Made by a program: the position numbers and the translations under genes | From: Corticium candelabrum | Lineage: Eukaryota; Porifera; Homoscleromorpha; Homosclerophorida; Plakinidae | Assembly: GCF_963422355.1 (NCBI RefSeq) | Contig: NC_085100.1 | Location: 2,616,068-2,680,067 of the forward strand | DNA: 64,000 nt | Reading direction: 5' to 3' | Notes under the pieces: generated by a model | Databases searched by the model: none | Seen by the model: the letters and a program-made list of their open reading frames with translations, nothing else | What the model was told of the DNA's origin: nothing | In this document: positions 49,601-61,486 of the stretch, in pieces | Layout: each line of letters opens with the position of its first letter | How positions within the stretch are numbered: the stretch's first letter is position 1

Positions 49601-49963
49601 TAGTAACAGGGAACGTTGCAATTAGATACAACAATTGACAAATACAAGGAGCCATTAGCCGCTGCGCCAGCTTGACTGCGTCAAAAGACGTTGTCAGGTA
49701 TCAGGTAGGGTCTCAGGAGTGGCTGATTTAGTCGCGTGGAATGCTTCCCGAGCATAATGGAAGCATGCCAGGACCGCGCCTGAGTGTGCCTAGTCTTGAG
49801 ATAGTCAGTCTAGAATATTATAGAGCTCATTTGTGGTAGCAGAAGCAGAACTTTATTGCAATCTGACCAGATAACATGCATAAAGGCAGTAGCCATCACA
49901 TACAAATTTTCTTACTATGTAAGTCTGGGTGTGACCCTGCACTTCCTTCGATTCCTTTCATCA

Positions 49964-50071
49964 ATGGTGAACCACGCCTATTGGAAAAGAGGGGTTGTAA
50001 CCCCTGAACCTCCATCTGGATTCGGGTCTGCCGATGGCAAGAGCACCTAGCAGCACTCCGATAAGAGCCAT
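49964..50071 (-). CDS. secreted-peptide family, lone first exon P4
   Basis: Encodes a signal peptide MALIGVLLGALAIG, then RPESRWRFRG, with a stop after 36 codons. The start aligns with the MARIGVL exons. No second exon was found nearby, so it is probably a remnant. Confidence 0.4.
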
Positions 50072-50131
50072 ATTAGATTCAATTGACCGTACATGCACAC
50101 CGCGGGTGCGTTCGTTGATATATCCGAGAGA

Positions 50132-50420
50132 TTTTCACGTACTGTACTCTATCGATAGTCCTATATAGTCCTATATATTTTGATAAGTTATGTGAGTCTT
50201 TGTGTTTTCACGTACTGTACTCTATCGATAGTCCTATATAGTCCTATATATTTTGATAAGTTATGTGAGTCTTTGTGTTTTCACGTACTGTACTCTATCG
50301 ATAGTCCTATATAGTCCTATATATTTTGATAAGTTATGTGAGTCTTTGTGTTTTCACGTACTGTACTCTATCGATAGTCCTATATAGTCCTATTTTGATA
50401 AGTTATGTGAGTCTTTGTGT
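50132..50420. repeat. 73-bp tandem repeat, four copies
   Basis: Units start ttttcacgtactgtactc at 50132, 50205, 50278 and 50351; the last has a short internal deletion. The homologous site at about 56608 has one copy. It lies upstream of the P4 exon. Confidence 0.9.
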
Positions 50421-50448
50421 TTGGCTGTTGGGCGTGGGTTGTAGCACT

Positions 50449-50723
50449 TAGGGCGTACCCAGGCATGTTTCGAGGTTGCCCGGAAACCCCACCAAGAGGT
50501 GGGCGTCACCCTTACTTTTCCTTTTTTAGATCCTTTTAAAGACGTTACTGTAGGTTATTCTATAGGAAGATGTTTGTTGGATCCTTAAATTGATGCCGTA
50601 TAGCTGTAGCAAACAGGTTTGGATTGAATGACAACTAAGTGAATGACACTGATCTGAGATGCTTTGTGTTATTGATATTAATATTAATATGAAGCTTGTA
50701 AACCCTACCCGGGTACAGTACGC
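50449..50723. mobile_element. CAGGGGCGTAC-type MITE
   Basis: Left end agggcgtaccc, right end gtacgcccctg. Flanks gcactta on both sides fit a hAT-like 7-8 bp duplication. The word TACCCAGG at 50456-50463 is the uninterrupted form of the target used by the helicase transposon. Confidence 0.65.
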
Positions 50724-51060
50724 CCCTGGCACTTAACTGTTGTATAGGCTATGCGTTGTCTAGAGCCGCCTCCAGAATCTTACCAGAATTATCTCTTTCT
50801 ACGGCCATAAGCGCTAGCTAGACATGTGTGAAAAAGTGAGACAATGCGGAGTCAACTGGAAGAGCGTCCTGTCCCGAGAAGGTACGACGCAGTGCTTGCT
50901 ACTACAACTAACTGCGTCGCGGTTGATGACCAATTCGTGTTATACGGGAACCGGGCACGACGGCGAGAGAGGGTCTGGTACGAGGCTATTCGTTCCGTGG
51001 TAAGGAGTGAAACTTCAACTGTCCACCTCTAGGCGGTGTCCACGTCTAGGCAACTTTACC

Positions 51061-51868
51061 CTACCCCACCAGCAGTGCGAATAACCCCACAAGCAGAATG
51101 AAAAACCCTGCCTCAGAATGACTAGCCTCAAATAGTCTATCTTACATCTTTGACACTGACAACGCGCCATAGATTATTTGCACAGCACTGTGTCGGTGGC
51201 CGTCGCGGGGGCGCGTGGCAATTCTTGGACGCAAACGGCCCTTTGTTATCCTACGTGGCAGACAGGCGTCAGACGATCATAGCGCTTTATCTAATTAGAT
51301 GGTACTAAGTTCTTGTTTAGATGTTCTCATGGTGTGTAGCAAGAACAAAGCACCCGATAAAGTAAACGGAAATTTCAGCCGACTGTGTCTAACTAAGCAC
51401 TGACCGTACCTAGCACAAAGCCGCTTCAACCGAGGGCTGCGTACGATCTAGCATTGATTTCATGGACACTGCATGTATGCTCACCAATGTTTGGGACTTC
51501 TGCTTTCTCTTTCACCATCTCGACCGTTCCTATTTTCACGTCAATCTCATTCGCTTTCGCGTCAACCTCAACTTTTTCCGAGTCGACACCATCCGGCTCT
51601 TCCACCGCATTCTGTTGAATCTAGATTTGCGACAGCAGCATGTGATGGTATCTATACTGGATAGTCTATCTAGAGTGAGTCAACCTAGACTGACCGTAAG
51701 GCCGCTGTTGCTGCTACGGCGACGTCGCCAGCCTTCACTGTCTTGAATGCACATCAGTCCGATGGCCAGAGCCAATACCAGCACTCCGATGCGAGCCATT
51801 GACAGTGCACAGCCCTTCGACCGTCGGTATGCGAGAAATGTTTCAAGTGTAGTCCTACTATACTAGTT
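51061..51868 (+). repeat. duplicated block, A part, copy 3
   Basis: Homologous to 14940-15668 and 27770-28535, clearly more diverged than those two are from each other. Confidence 0.8.
51485..51799 (-). CDS. small predicted secreted peptide, copy A3
   Basis: Exon 1 51799-51695 (35 codons): MARIGVLVLALAIGLMCIQD, then SEGWRRRRSSNSGLT, to a GT donor at phase 0. Exon 2 51611-51485: VDSEKVEVDAKANEIDVEIE, then MVKEKAEVPNI. Same splice layout as A1 and A2. Confidence 0.5.
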
Positions 51869-51902
51869 GTACGGTATCCGTAGGCGCCTCGCGTTCGTGA
51901 GT

Positions 51903-52506
51903 AAAGCTGGATTTACAATATGGAAACGCTTGAGCGTCGCGTCGCGTGCGTCCTGTCACGTTGTCTTGCGTGGGAGTGGCACGTAGCACGTCACACGCGT
52001 CGTACCATTCACAATACGATTTCAGCGCGCCGTAGACGTCGCTACCTGAATTATTGAACTGACCACTCGCGCTTCGATTTTCTACTAGCAGAACTCTGCC
52101 GCAACCCCCAGCTTGCTCAAAATCAATTTCGAGGCGTTCCCCCATGCACGCAGGTCTTTGTACGTCTTGCAGTTGATCATTCACAAGCAAGGACAGCTCC
52201 CTACACAATCTATAGACCGCTCAACGTCGAGTACAGCGCCCAAATCAATAATAATTGCCAACGGAAGCCACACGTGCATTTATAGTTGGCTGTGATTGGT
52301 CGAAATCAAGGTGCTACTTTCGACGCGACGTGTACAGCTTCCGGTTCGACGCTCGAATAGAACTTGGTTCTATTTGGACGCGTCGCGTCGCGAGCGTCGC
52401 GTCCGTCGAACGTCGCGTCGCGTAGACCATTTACAATTTGAATTTGTACTACGCGACGTGACGCGACGCGACGCTCAAGTGTTTGCATATTGTAAATCCA
52501 GCTTAA
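51903..52506. mobile_element. 604-bp MITE with AAGCTGGATTTACAATATG termini
   Basis: Inverted ends of more than 40 bp, rich in gcgtcgcg. TAA flanks left and right, which fits PIF/Harbinger-type 3-bp targets. It interrupts the A3-B3 junction region. The interior also has a gcgtcgcg-rich tract at 52378-52425. Confidence 0.7.
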
Positions 52507-53187
52507 CACGTCCAACGGAGTTTTCAGACCGTCTACTGAAACGCCGAGTCCTAGCTAGACAATACGTATTTGCTGAAACCCTAGCTGTCTTGGAAGTAAA
52601 CATGCAAACTTCCTAGAAGTTTAAATTACGTCTATAGGGCTGGTATAGGTAGTCGTCGTTTTGCGATCGTGATCAAGACAATTGAAATGTACAGTCTAGG
52701 TATGCACTTAGTTCCGTTGTAACGACAGTGGCATGGTATTTACTGACATAGAAATTGATATCGGCAAAAATTGACTATCAACAGTGTTAGATGCAGCACA
52801 GTGTAGTAAAGGATTGATCATACTGTAGTACGGGACGTGTGAATAATTGACTGTAGGTGGCATTCAACTCCTGAAGGTGTTTCTTGGTTGTCACGTACAC
52901 ACAATCCCCAGCTACAACAAAACGATAGGGCGACGGAAGTTCATGAAGCGTTTTCGTCGCCGTTTGCTCACTTAAACGAATCGTTCTTAGACTCATCTGT
53001 AGTCGGACACGGAAACGATTTTTTGAGGTAGGTCCTATCATGAAACGTGGTCGTGGGGAGGAGAAATTTGAGATTTGTGTGTACACACACATATTATATA
53101 TATATACCAAAAGCTTGATGGAGAGCCATATAGGACCACGCCCCTCTGTTGTGCGACCCGGATTAGAAGCCTCGCTACGCTCGGCAA
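52507..53187. other. non-coding remainder between A3 and B3
   Basis: No recognisable gene. A short (AT)n lies at 53094-53106. Confidence 0.4.
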
Positions 53188-53760
53188 CTAGACGATATTA
53201 GGGGGCGGAGCTCCTAGAGCATGCGCAATCTCGAGGGCAACACGCACCTTTCACACCTTACTTTTCGGAAAGCTATTGCTACGCGCAACCTTGCTGTACG
53301 CGCAAAATAGAGACAGCTCGTCTATTAGACACAATGTTACACGAACAATTTAATTTTACTGTATTTAGCTAATCATAAATTGGCTCTAGAGCTCGCACGT
53401 TGTGGAACAAGAACAAAGCATCCTGTAGACTGGAATATGGAAATGGAGGCCAACAATGAATAATACAGCCGAACCTAACACCCTAGAACGTCCAAGAAGG
53501 ACTACGGCCGCTTATGCACACTACCTAGAGAACTAGATGCGACCGATGCTATAGAAAGCGCTTGTATAGACATTCTCTTTGTATACGCGCGCTAACAATG
53601 TTTTCAAATAGCCTGTTTACTGGCTTCTTGCTAATGCTGCTTTCTCTTTCATCATCTCCATTTCCTCATCAATATCATTTCTTTTTACGTCAACCTCAGC
53701 TCCCTCCGAGTCAACAGCAGCCGCCTCTTCCACCGATTTCTATAGATTTGCGACTCTAGG
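53188..53760 (-). repeat. duplicated block, B part, copy B3
   Basis: Starts gatattagggggcggagctcc; homologous to 15676-16255. Confidence 0.8.
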
Positions 53761-54781
53761 TATCACTGCATGCATGCAAGTGTGAGTCAACTTACAGTAA
53801 CTGAAGATGACCCAAACCGGTGTCATAGAGAATTTGGCATCCCCGGGAATTTGGTATCCCCGAGCCATATTCACTAGGGAATTTGGTATCCCTTCGGGAC
53901 ATTTTGCATCCCCGAACCGTATATCCTAGGGAATTTGGAATCCCAGGAAATTTGGCATTCCCCGAGTCGCATTTCCTAGGGAATTTGGCATGCCCGAGCG
54001 GTATTTTCTAGAGAATTTGACATCCCAAGCCGTATTTCCTAGGGGATTTGGCATCCCCAAGCCATATTTCCTAGGGAATTTGGTATCTCTCGAGCAGTAT
54101 TTCCTAGGAAATTTGGCATCTCTCGAGCCGTATTTTTAGAGAATTTGACATTCCTGCGCCGTACTTATTATGAGAATTTCGCACATCTAAAAATGTGACA
54201 TTCTAAACTCTATTTTACAGTCTGCGTTTTTGTGCTAAATTTCTAACAAATTGACATGTTACAAATTGCGTGTTTGTTGTCTAATTAAATTTGCGACTGA
54301 AAACATCTATTTTAGTTAACTTCGTTAAAGCAATTGACTCTATATCGTCTACTGTAGTCACAGCGTTCTTACAAACAGTTGTCACAGCACCATTTGTCAC
54401 TTTGTTGTGGTAGATCATGTTGAAGACAACCAACGTGAAACCAGTCCTTACAATTTTGACACCGCACGGTATCATCGCATTCTTCTGGCATCAAACAGTT
54501 GCGGCAAATTTCTATGTAGGTACGGCGAAGTCTAGGAGTGCGTCTAGCAGTTGTTTGGGCGCCTAGCGGAAAACCTGTCATTTCTTCTGATGCAAGCATT
54601 TGTACAGATGCTCTCTCAGTCGAGGTCGGTCGAATTTCAGGCTTGCTACATCGTCTCCTAGAGCTAAATGTACCGCAAATGCAATAGCAAACACACCACA
54701 GTCAACGCCTCCTCTCTGCTGTTGAACATAACATCATGTGTTTAGAGCTACAATTGATTAGCCGTCCAGGGCTATGCATGG

Positions 54782-54824
<43 letters not shown>

Positions 54825-55641
54825 TGCGTTGAGTCGTAATGCATCATGTAGCTAAACGATCAGTCGACTGACGAACTACCCGTGAACTTCAAATGAGTCC
54901 TAGCGAGGCGACGATATACGGTCATGTGCCAGTGCAACAGATTCCACGACCTCATGGTGATGTCATTCTAATACCAGACACCATCTAACCTAGATGATGA
55001 CGCAAAGATCAACATACAGCCTACGCACAGCCGGCAGACGTCACTTCTTCCACCTAGCTAGACTTGCTACAGTTCAGACCGTGATATGCTTCTCTCGGTT
55101 TCTGCAACACTTCTTAGAATGGTAGAACTAATTGCAAATGATGAGAGATAATCCAGACGTAGACACAGCTAGACGGCACTGGATTTATCTTGTACGAGAA
55201 CTTGTGCATGGCATGGGCTAGTCGGTGTTTCATACTAAAAACAATGACATCACCGAAAGTTCGTGACTGCAGCATAGTGGCACATGATCGTCTAGCATCA
55301 TCACACAATTACTCCTTGGAAGTCACATGATCGTCTAGCATCATCGCACAATTACTTCTTGGAAGTGCACCGGTAGTTCGTCGGCCGACTGATCATTTAC
55401 CTACATGATGGATAGAGGATACCAAATTCCCCAAGGGATGCCAAGAGGGGTGCCTCAGACCCTCAGAGAATATGGCTCGGGGATACCAAATTTCCTAGTG
55501 AATACGGTTCGGGGGTGCAACAAACAGGGGATGTCAAATTCCCTACGACACCCCGGCCTTTCGTCGACGCCAACCTTCACTGTATTGAATGCACATCAGT
55601 TCGATGGCAAGAGCACCTAGCAGCACTCCGATACGAGCCAT
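53617..55641 (-). CDS. small predicted secreted peptide, two-exon copy P5/B3
   Basis: Exon 1 55641-55552 (30 codons): signal peptide MARIGVLLGALAI, then SEGWRRRKAG, with a GT donor at phase 0. Exon 2 53739-53617 begins after CTATAG at phase 0 and encodes KSVEEAAAVDSEGAEVDVKR and EEMEMMKEKAALARSQ-stop. Joined length is 70 residues. The intron (1.8 kb) contains a minisatellite and, on the same strand, a PHD-finger frame. The joining rests on phase and order; transcript evidence is needed. Predicted: cleaved signal, a short Arg-rich linker, and an acidic amphipathic helix. Confidence 0.5.
53820..54180. repeat. about 33-bp minisatellite (gggaatttggcatccccgag)
   Basis: About ten diverged units of gggaatttggcatccc-gagccgtatttccta. 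An inverted patch of the same units lies at 55425-55545. Confidence 0.85.
54369..54599 (-). CDS. PHD-finger fragment
   Basis: CRNCLMPEECDDTVRCQNC, then DWFHVGCLQ and WCCDNC, give the C4-H-C3 pattern of a PHD zinc finger, a reader of histone tails or a transposon-borne zinc domain. The upstream frame is open only to the Met at 54599. No other domain adjoins it. Confidence 0.55.
   Translation of the reverse strand: MLASEEMTGFPLGAQTTARRTPRLRRTYIEICRNCLMPEECDDTVRCQNCKDWFHVGCLQHDLPQQSDKWCCDNCL
54784..54821. repeat. (AT)n microsatellite
   Basis: 19 units. Confidence 0.95.
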
Positions 55642-55662
55642 ACTAGATTCGATTGACCGTAT

Positions 55663-56558
55663 CAGGCGCGTTCCGTGGATCTAGCCTCGCAAGCCGGGCT
55701 CTTTCGCTGATCTAAACGCACGTGAATTACACGGGGAGGGGAGCTTTTGCCGGAGTTGCTCCAGCGCGAGAAGAGCCCGGTCGCTTTCGTGAACGTCATA
55801 GTGACGTAGGACCCCGGATTCGGTTTCATAGCTTAGATAAGGTTAATTCGATTAGCTAAGCATGTAGGTATGAAAGTTGAGTTGCTTCACGCACTTGCTT
55901 GTCTTGGATGTCACTGTCACTGACTGAAGGCTGCTCAACGTTAGGTCGGGTTTCCAAGGTCTCTTCCCTAGCTCTAGGGGCATGCCGTCACCAGTTTTTT
56001 GCCTAAGACATTGTCTGTCTTCTCTGGTTGAGTTTGCAAGCCAATTCTAAAAGAGTCATATATTGTACAGATTGTCTAAGTGCGCAAGATTTCTCATAGC
56101 CTATGACAATCTACTGCTGACTAACCTCACACATATTGCTAAAGTAGCTTGCTTTAACATTTTCTTTTCTTTGAGGGCGGTGCACTACTCTCCATAGTGC
56201 CAACTACAAAACAATTCGGTCGTGACTCGCGTGGCTGCGGTGGCGTGTGCTTTGTTGCACGTGCGAGATTTCTATCGATTCCAATCTGATTGCTTGCGAA
56301 TCACGTGTTAAGATTCACAATTAATACATAGAAAAGCGTAGAGCTAGCTACAACAGTGAAATTAGGTGCTTCTCTTCTGTACAATTGCTAAGAGTCGACC
56401 AAGCTCACTACTAAATTAAGATGAATGAGAAACTCGTAGAAAGTCGTGGGTAAGCTAGTAATCTAAATTCTGATTGGTCTACATATTTTTATAAATTGAC
56501 ACGCACATGAAAACTGAGGGGCCATAGCCCCTCTGGCCCCTATTACGGTACGCCCCTG
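55663..56558. mobile_element. 0.9-kb CAGGSGCG-type non-autonomous element
   Basis: Left end caggcgcgttccgt, right end acggtacgcccctg. Both sides carry gaccgta, offset by three bases on the right. It splits sequence that is continuous upstream of the P4 exon (compare 50080-50110). Confidence 0.7.
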
Positions 56559-57174
56559 GCCTGACCGTAGATTCACCGCGGGTGCGTTCGTTGATATATA
56601 CGAGAGATTTTCACGTACTGTATAGATAGTCCTATATATTTTAATAAGTTATGTAGCGAGTCTTTGTGTTTGGTTGTTGGGCTTGGGTTGTAACACTTAG
56701 GGACGTACCCAGGTAGCCTCGTCCCCAGACTCTCTCGTGCTAGTCTTGTCCGGTGCCCGTATGACAATTCCAGGCGCGAGAGAGTCCGGGATCATCCCGC
56801 CTACTTCCTGCCATATCTCCTTGCTAAACACTCACTAAGTGTCACCCCCAACATCATCACTGTCAACCCCAACGTCATCAAGTGTCCCGTAACTTCAAAT
56901 CAAATTAGCGTTAGAACTAATCCAATAAACGTACCACACGGGATGCTATGACCATTGTTTGGTGTTTGTGGCATATCCAGGACTTGCAGACAACTGAAGC
57001 ATGTTGAAAAGGTAGGTCTATGGAGTGTTGGTGACGGGTGTCGTGTAGGCTTGTAGTCTGAGATCTACAATTGGCGGAGTAATGACCTTCTATGTAGTTC
57101 ACACGCACATCTCCTTTGCGGTCAGTACGTACACCGTTTGCGCGCAGACTCTATTTTGTAGCAAAAAGCGCGCA

Positions 57175-58949
57175 ATGCCAAGGGAACGGGTTGATCTTGA
57201 CAGGAAACTACGGTCTACCCTTCGAGAAGTCTTCAAGTATGAAAACTTCCGGGAGGGTCAACTTGAAGCTTCCAGGGCTATTCTTTCGCGAAAAGATGTA
57301 TTTGTTAGAATGAGGGCTTCTGGTGGAAAGTCACTGTGTTATCTGCTACCTGCTATGATCCTGTCTGGTTCATGCATTGTTGTTAGCCTTTTGATATCAC
57401 TGATGGATAATCAGGTACCTAGGATTTAGATTGTATTGAACTTTTGTGGCTGGACACAGGCCAAATGTCTGTATCCTCCTCTCTTTCAAGGTTAGTAAAC
57501 TGAAGAAAAATCAGTTTCTGTTACTCGCATAGCTTCTCTATCAGATAATGAGCTGCTGGAGGATATATTTCTAGGAAAGTGCAAACTGAGTGAGCACTTG
57601 CATTGTAATTGTGGTTGTTCTGACAGGCCTAACAGGGTCTCTTGTCTTTCTTATTTCAGTCTACATGTCACCCGAGGCAATTACTGGAAAGTTTTGCAGG
57701 AAGGCAATGTCTGAGAGATTGAAGGAAGTTATTTCCTTCATTGCCATAGATGAAGCTCATTTAATTGAAGACTGGGGTAAATTTCGCCCTGCTTATAAAG
57801 AGCTTAACTATATCCGTTCCTGTCTACCGTCTGTCCCACTCATGTCTCTTTAAGCAACAGCTCCACGTCATCTTATTGTTTCAGTCACTCAACAGCTAAA
57901 TATGCCTGATTATGTCCTAGTGTCTGGATCCTTGAATCAGCTCAACCTCTTCTTTTCTTTGGATTCATCCAAGTCTATGTTGTCTGTATTCACTCACTTT
58001 CTTCAATGTTGTCATCAGTAAAGTCTCCAGAAGTAATTCCTAAGACATTGATATTTTGTAGGGCTAAGGACATCCTGTACAGTGTTTACGTCCATCTCGT
58101 CCGTAGCTGTAGTGCTGCCACCAAGGGCTGTGTAGGTCAGTATCATGCGACGATGTCTCTAGAGGGTCGGTCACAACATTATGAGAATTTTAAGAGTGGA
58201 AGGCAGAGAGCAATGGTAGCCACAAGTGCATTTGGTCTTGGGATAGACATTGATGATATCACTGAAGTGATCTTGTTTGGTGTGCCAGACAAGGCATCAG
58301 AATTGGTGCAGTTAGCTGGTCGTGGAGGAAGAGACTCAAGGCGATTGTGTCTGGTTAGATTTGTGGCACATGCCGTGATCTTAAAGACACTGGGCCTGAC
58401 GTCGTAAAACCTTGTTCAAATACATCTTGTTTGCGAAAAGTAATAATTCGTAACATTTTGCAGTCTGAGGAGCTTTTACCAGCCTCTGACTTATGTTGCT
58501 CTTTCTACTCTTCTAGTGAACGCCCACGTGTGTTTGTCACCGAAATACCATGTACAGATGATGGCACTCCAATTCCTTGTAGATCTGGAGCTTTGAGATC
58601 ACGTCGAGTTCTTGCAGGGCAGAGAGTTGCATTAAAACAATCGTTGCTAAAGTTTAGGGAAACTGCAGGAGGCACACGATTTAGGCGAAGAGGTCTAGAT
58701 GGAGTACTTTCCATGGCAGTGATTGACAAAATTGTAAAGGGATGTAATAAGATTTGTTCAGAAGAAGATGTGGTACCACTAGGCGTGGTAAAAGAGTTCA
58801 GTGCACCTGTATTTCAATTAACCGAGGGTCATATACCTAACACTGTAACCCAGGTTGCTTTGAGACGTACAAGTGATAACACAGATGTAATTAACTGTAG
58901 AGAGCGCTGTAGAAATGTTTTGGGGGATTGTAGCAATAACCTATGAAAT
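57175..58949 (+). pseudogene. RecQ-like superfamily 2 helicase inside the transposon
   Basis: The pieces carry the RecQ motifs in order: motif 0 (FKYENFREGQLEA), Walker A (RASGGKSLCYLLPA), motif Ia (VVSLLISLMDNQV), DEAH box (IAIDEAHLIEDWGKFRP), motif IV (KTLIFCRAKD), motif V (MVATSAFGLGIDIDDI) and motif VI (QLAGRGGRD). Exon 1 ends at a GT at 57415. A TAA stop at 57851-57853 falls where RecQ proteins have the L-T-A-T-A block; the following codons continue in the same frame. A C-terminal extension at 58431-58949 is not recognised. Normally such a protein would unwind DNA 3'-5' using ATP. Confidence 0.8.
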
Positions 58950-59140
58950 TTATGTCGGTTGTATAAAAATTTAGTGCTATAATAGTGCTATAATGCTACA
59001 ATAAAGCCTAGCACTTTGTCATATTTCATTGTCTTGCAGAAAATTGATTTCCTCATTTCCTCATGGTCTTCATCTGTTAATTTCTCTTCATCAAGATGTA
59101 GTTCCTCTTTCTTCAGGAATTTGGCCAGCGATTGTTTGGA

Positions 59141-61486
59141 CTATGCAATGTCATATCCTTTACGCTCTGGTGTTGTGAAGCGTCTATTTGATGGTAATGT
59201 TCTTTGAGAAATTTGACAGGTTGCTCTGGAGTCAATCAAGCTCGATATCATCATTTGAATGTCTTTTTCAGCCTTCGAGCTTTGATGTTGTGTTCCGTTC
59301 TGAGTAGCAAAGACCTCTTCATCACACAATACTGCTGCATCGTGTAGCATGTGAGCTGCTAAACTTATCACTTTCAGGTAATGGAGAGTGAGATTATCAC
59401 CAGATGACCTAAGTGCTGTTTTGATCACGAGATTGTGATGTTCAACAGCCATGTCAATTGCCTTTCCATGACCTGGCCGACCCGAAGAATTGACTGTCTT
59501 GTTGTGAGTGACTATGTAGGACAGCCACTTTTAAAAAAAAATCAGCCATTAAATTTTGCCAAGAGATTAGCAGCTTTGCTGCTGTAGTTGGTCCTTTTTA
59601 ATGCTAGGAAATACAGTAGCCACATTCTCCAATGCTGTATAATTCGCGGACCAGCCTCGTGTTTATGGCATCTCTGAGGTCTTCATACAGCAACGCCATT
59701 TGTAAGAATGACCGATGGAAGTTGTACATATGGTCAGCGTCTTTTTGTCTTCATCAGTTGGGGCTGATAGCACTTGGTTTGCAGATCTCTCAGCTGTTTG
59801 GTGCAGCCGTAGTTCAGTCACTGTGCTTTGATCAGATGAAATGTTTGCTGATACACTAAAGATGTTTAGAAATGTTAGCAGACATACAGTCAAGTGGGCT
59901 TCTAGTGCATGTCGCAGAAATTCATCTGCTTGCTGAACTTCTTAGCAGCTATTGTGACATTGGTTCTATTAGTCAGGTTGCTTAGATTGGCCAATGAGCC
60001 AGGATGCTCTGGTGACTCCCAAAATGTAAGATAGATTACTTTCAAACACTCCCACATAAAATGGAAATCTCCTGGGTTTTCTTTTGCCCATCGAAGACGG
60101 GCATTGGGGACATCAGCTACTCTTCTGCGTCAAGCTCCACGGATTGCTCTACAGGTAGCTTGGTCTCCAACGACACATTGCTGAATTGTATTATCTATTG
60201 CCAACATTTTCTGGAATTCTTCAAGTATTGTGACATTGTTGTCTATACAACTCTCATCAACATCAATCACTGAAATTGAATGGATGACAGACTTTGTAGC
60301 ATGTTTCCTTTGGTTCGAGTAGTATGATGTTGATGTAAGGTGACTGAAGCATTTGAACTTTGTTATGAGCATTGTTTCCACCTTCTTCTGTGCAGATTTA
60401 TTGAAATCTCTGTCATCTTCATCATTGGGTAGGATGTCGTCGACAGATAGATCCACTCTTTTGCATTGTGGAATGCCGGCAGTGCTGTAATATTCGAGTG
60501 GTAGTAGTTTGGAAACTTTGAAAGCTAAACGACTTGTAAAGTTCCAGGCTTCTGCATGTCTTGCAAATCTTTCATGTCTCACCTGTTTGTTAATGTTTAT
60601 GTCATAGGCAGCAATCCAATAACCACGTTGCAGCTCTCTTCTTTTGTCTATTGCCCTGGCTGCATTTTCTACGTATCTTATAGTCTGACTGTATGAAAGA
60701 CAAATGCCAATGTGATTGAGTGTTGTTATGACTGATTTGCTTGTTGCCCTAGCAATCAAAATCAAGCTCAGTAGAAGTTGGAAACCCTTTACATGGTCAC
60801 TATTTTTTTGCAAGTACAGCAATGGCAGTCAGACAGTGTATGTCTTTTAAATTGGTGACTGTTCTTGTGAAGTCTCTACTGCCACCTATAGTTGACAACA
60901 GCAACGTGGTGTTTGGTGCATACTGCAACAATTGGTCATACAGTTGACTGAAGCTGAAGTCAGACAAAGTAGTTGGATCTGATTCTTCAATTGGACCAAT
61001 GGACAGTGCTCCTCTGGCTTGCTGCAGGTTAGCCAGCTCTGAGTCTATCTCAGCTCGTACTCTGTCCCATGGTATAGGCTGAATTTGCTGCATTTGGTGC
61101 TGCAATTGATGCTCCAAATCCTGTTTGACCTGCTTCTCCCGGTGCAATTGAAGCTCTAAGTCTTGCCTGATTTGCTTTTCGTGCTGCAGTTGAAGGTCCA
61201 AGTCTTGCTTGATCTGTCTTTCAAGTTTCAATTCATATTCCAAGTCTGCTATCAGTTCACTTGTTGGTGACAGACGAGGACGCTTGGCGGTATGGTCGGT
61301 CTTCTTTCTAATGCCACAATACATGTACGATCGGCTTTCTTGAACTCTGACATTTTTTCTGTGTACTTTATTTGCTGAGCCAAAGGCAACGTGTATGAGT
61401 TTTCCGATATCGCTGGAAGATATTGCAGCCTCTCCAGCAGACTCTAGGGCAACGTTCATGCAGTCAAGAACATCTTTTGTCAACAC
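59141..61486 (-). pseudogene. DUF6589-like transposon protein with coiled coil, frame-broken
   Basis: The N-terminus (from 61486) is helical with a glutamine-rich coiled coil of repeated LELQLHREKQVKQDLEHQLQ-type heptads (about 61260-61090). The middle (60822-60130) has LSLILIARATSKS, a YDINI block, and VVGDQATCRAIRGA. Past a TGA at 60130-60132 the same frame continues with GDFHFMWECLKVIYLTFWES and GSLANLSNLTNRTNV. The end (59452-59141) has AVEHHNLVIKTALRSSGDN. I recognise this order from DUF6589 proteins of fungi and invertebrates, which I believe are transposon-borne. Breaks: a seven-base homopolymer at 60803-60809, the TGA, and a shift near 59930. It is the best candidate for the transposase. 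Confidence 0.65.
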
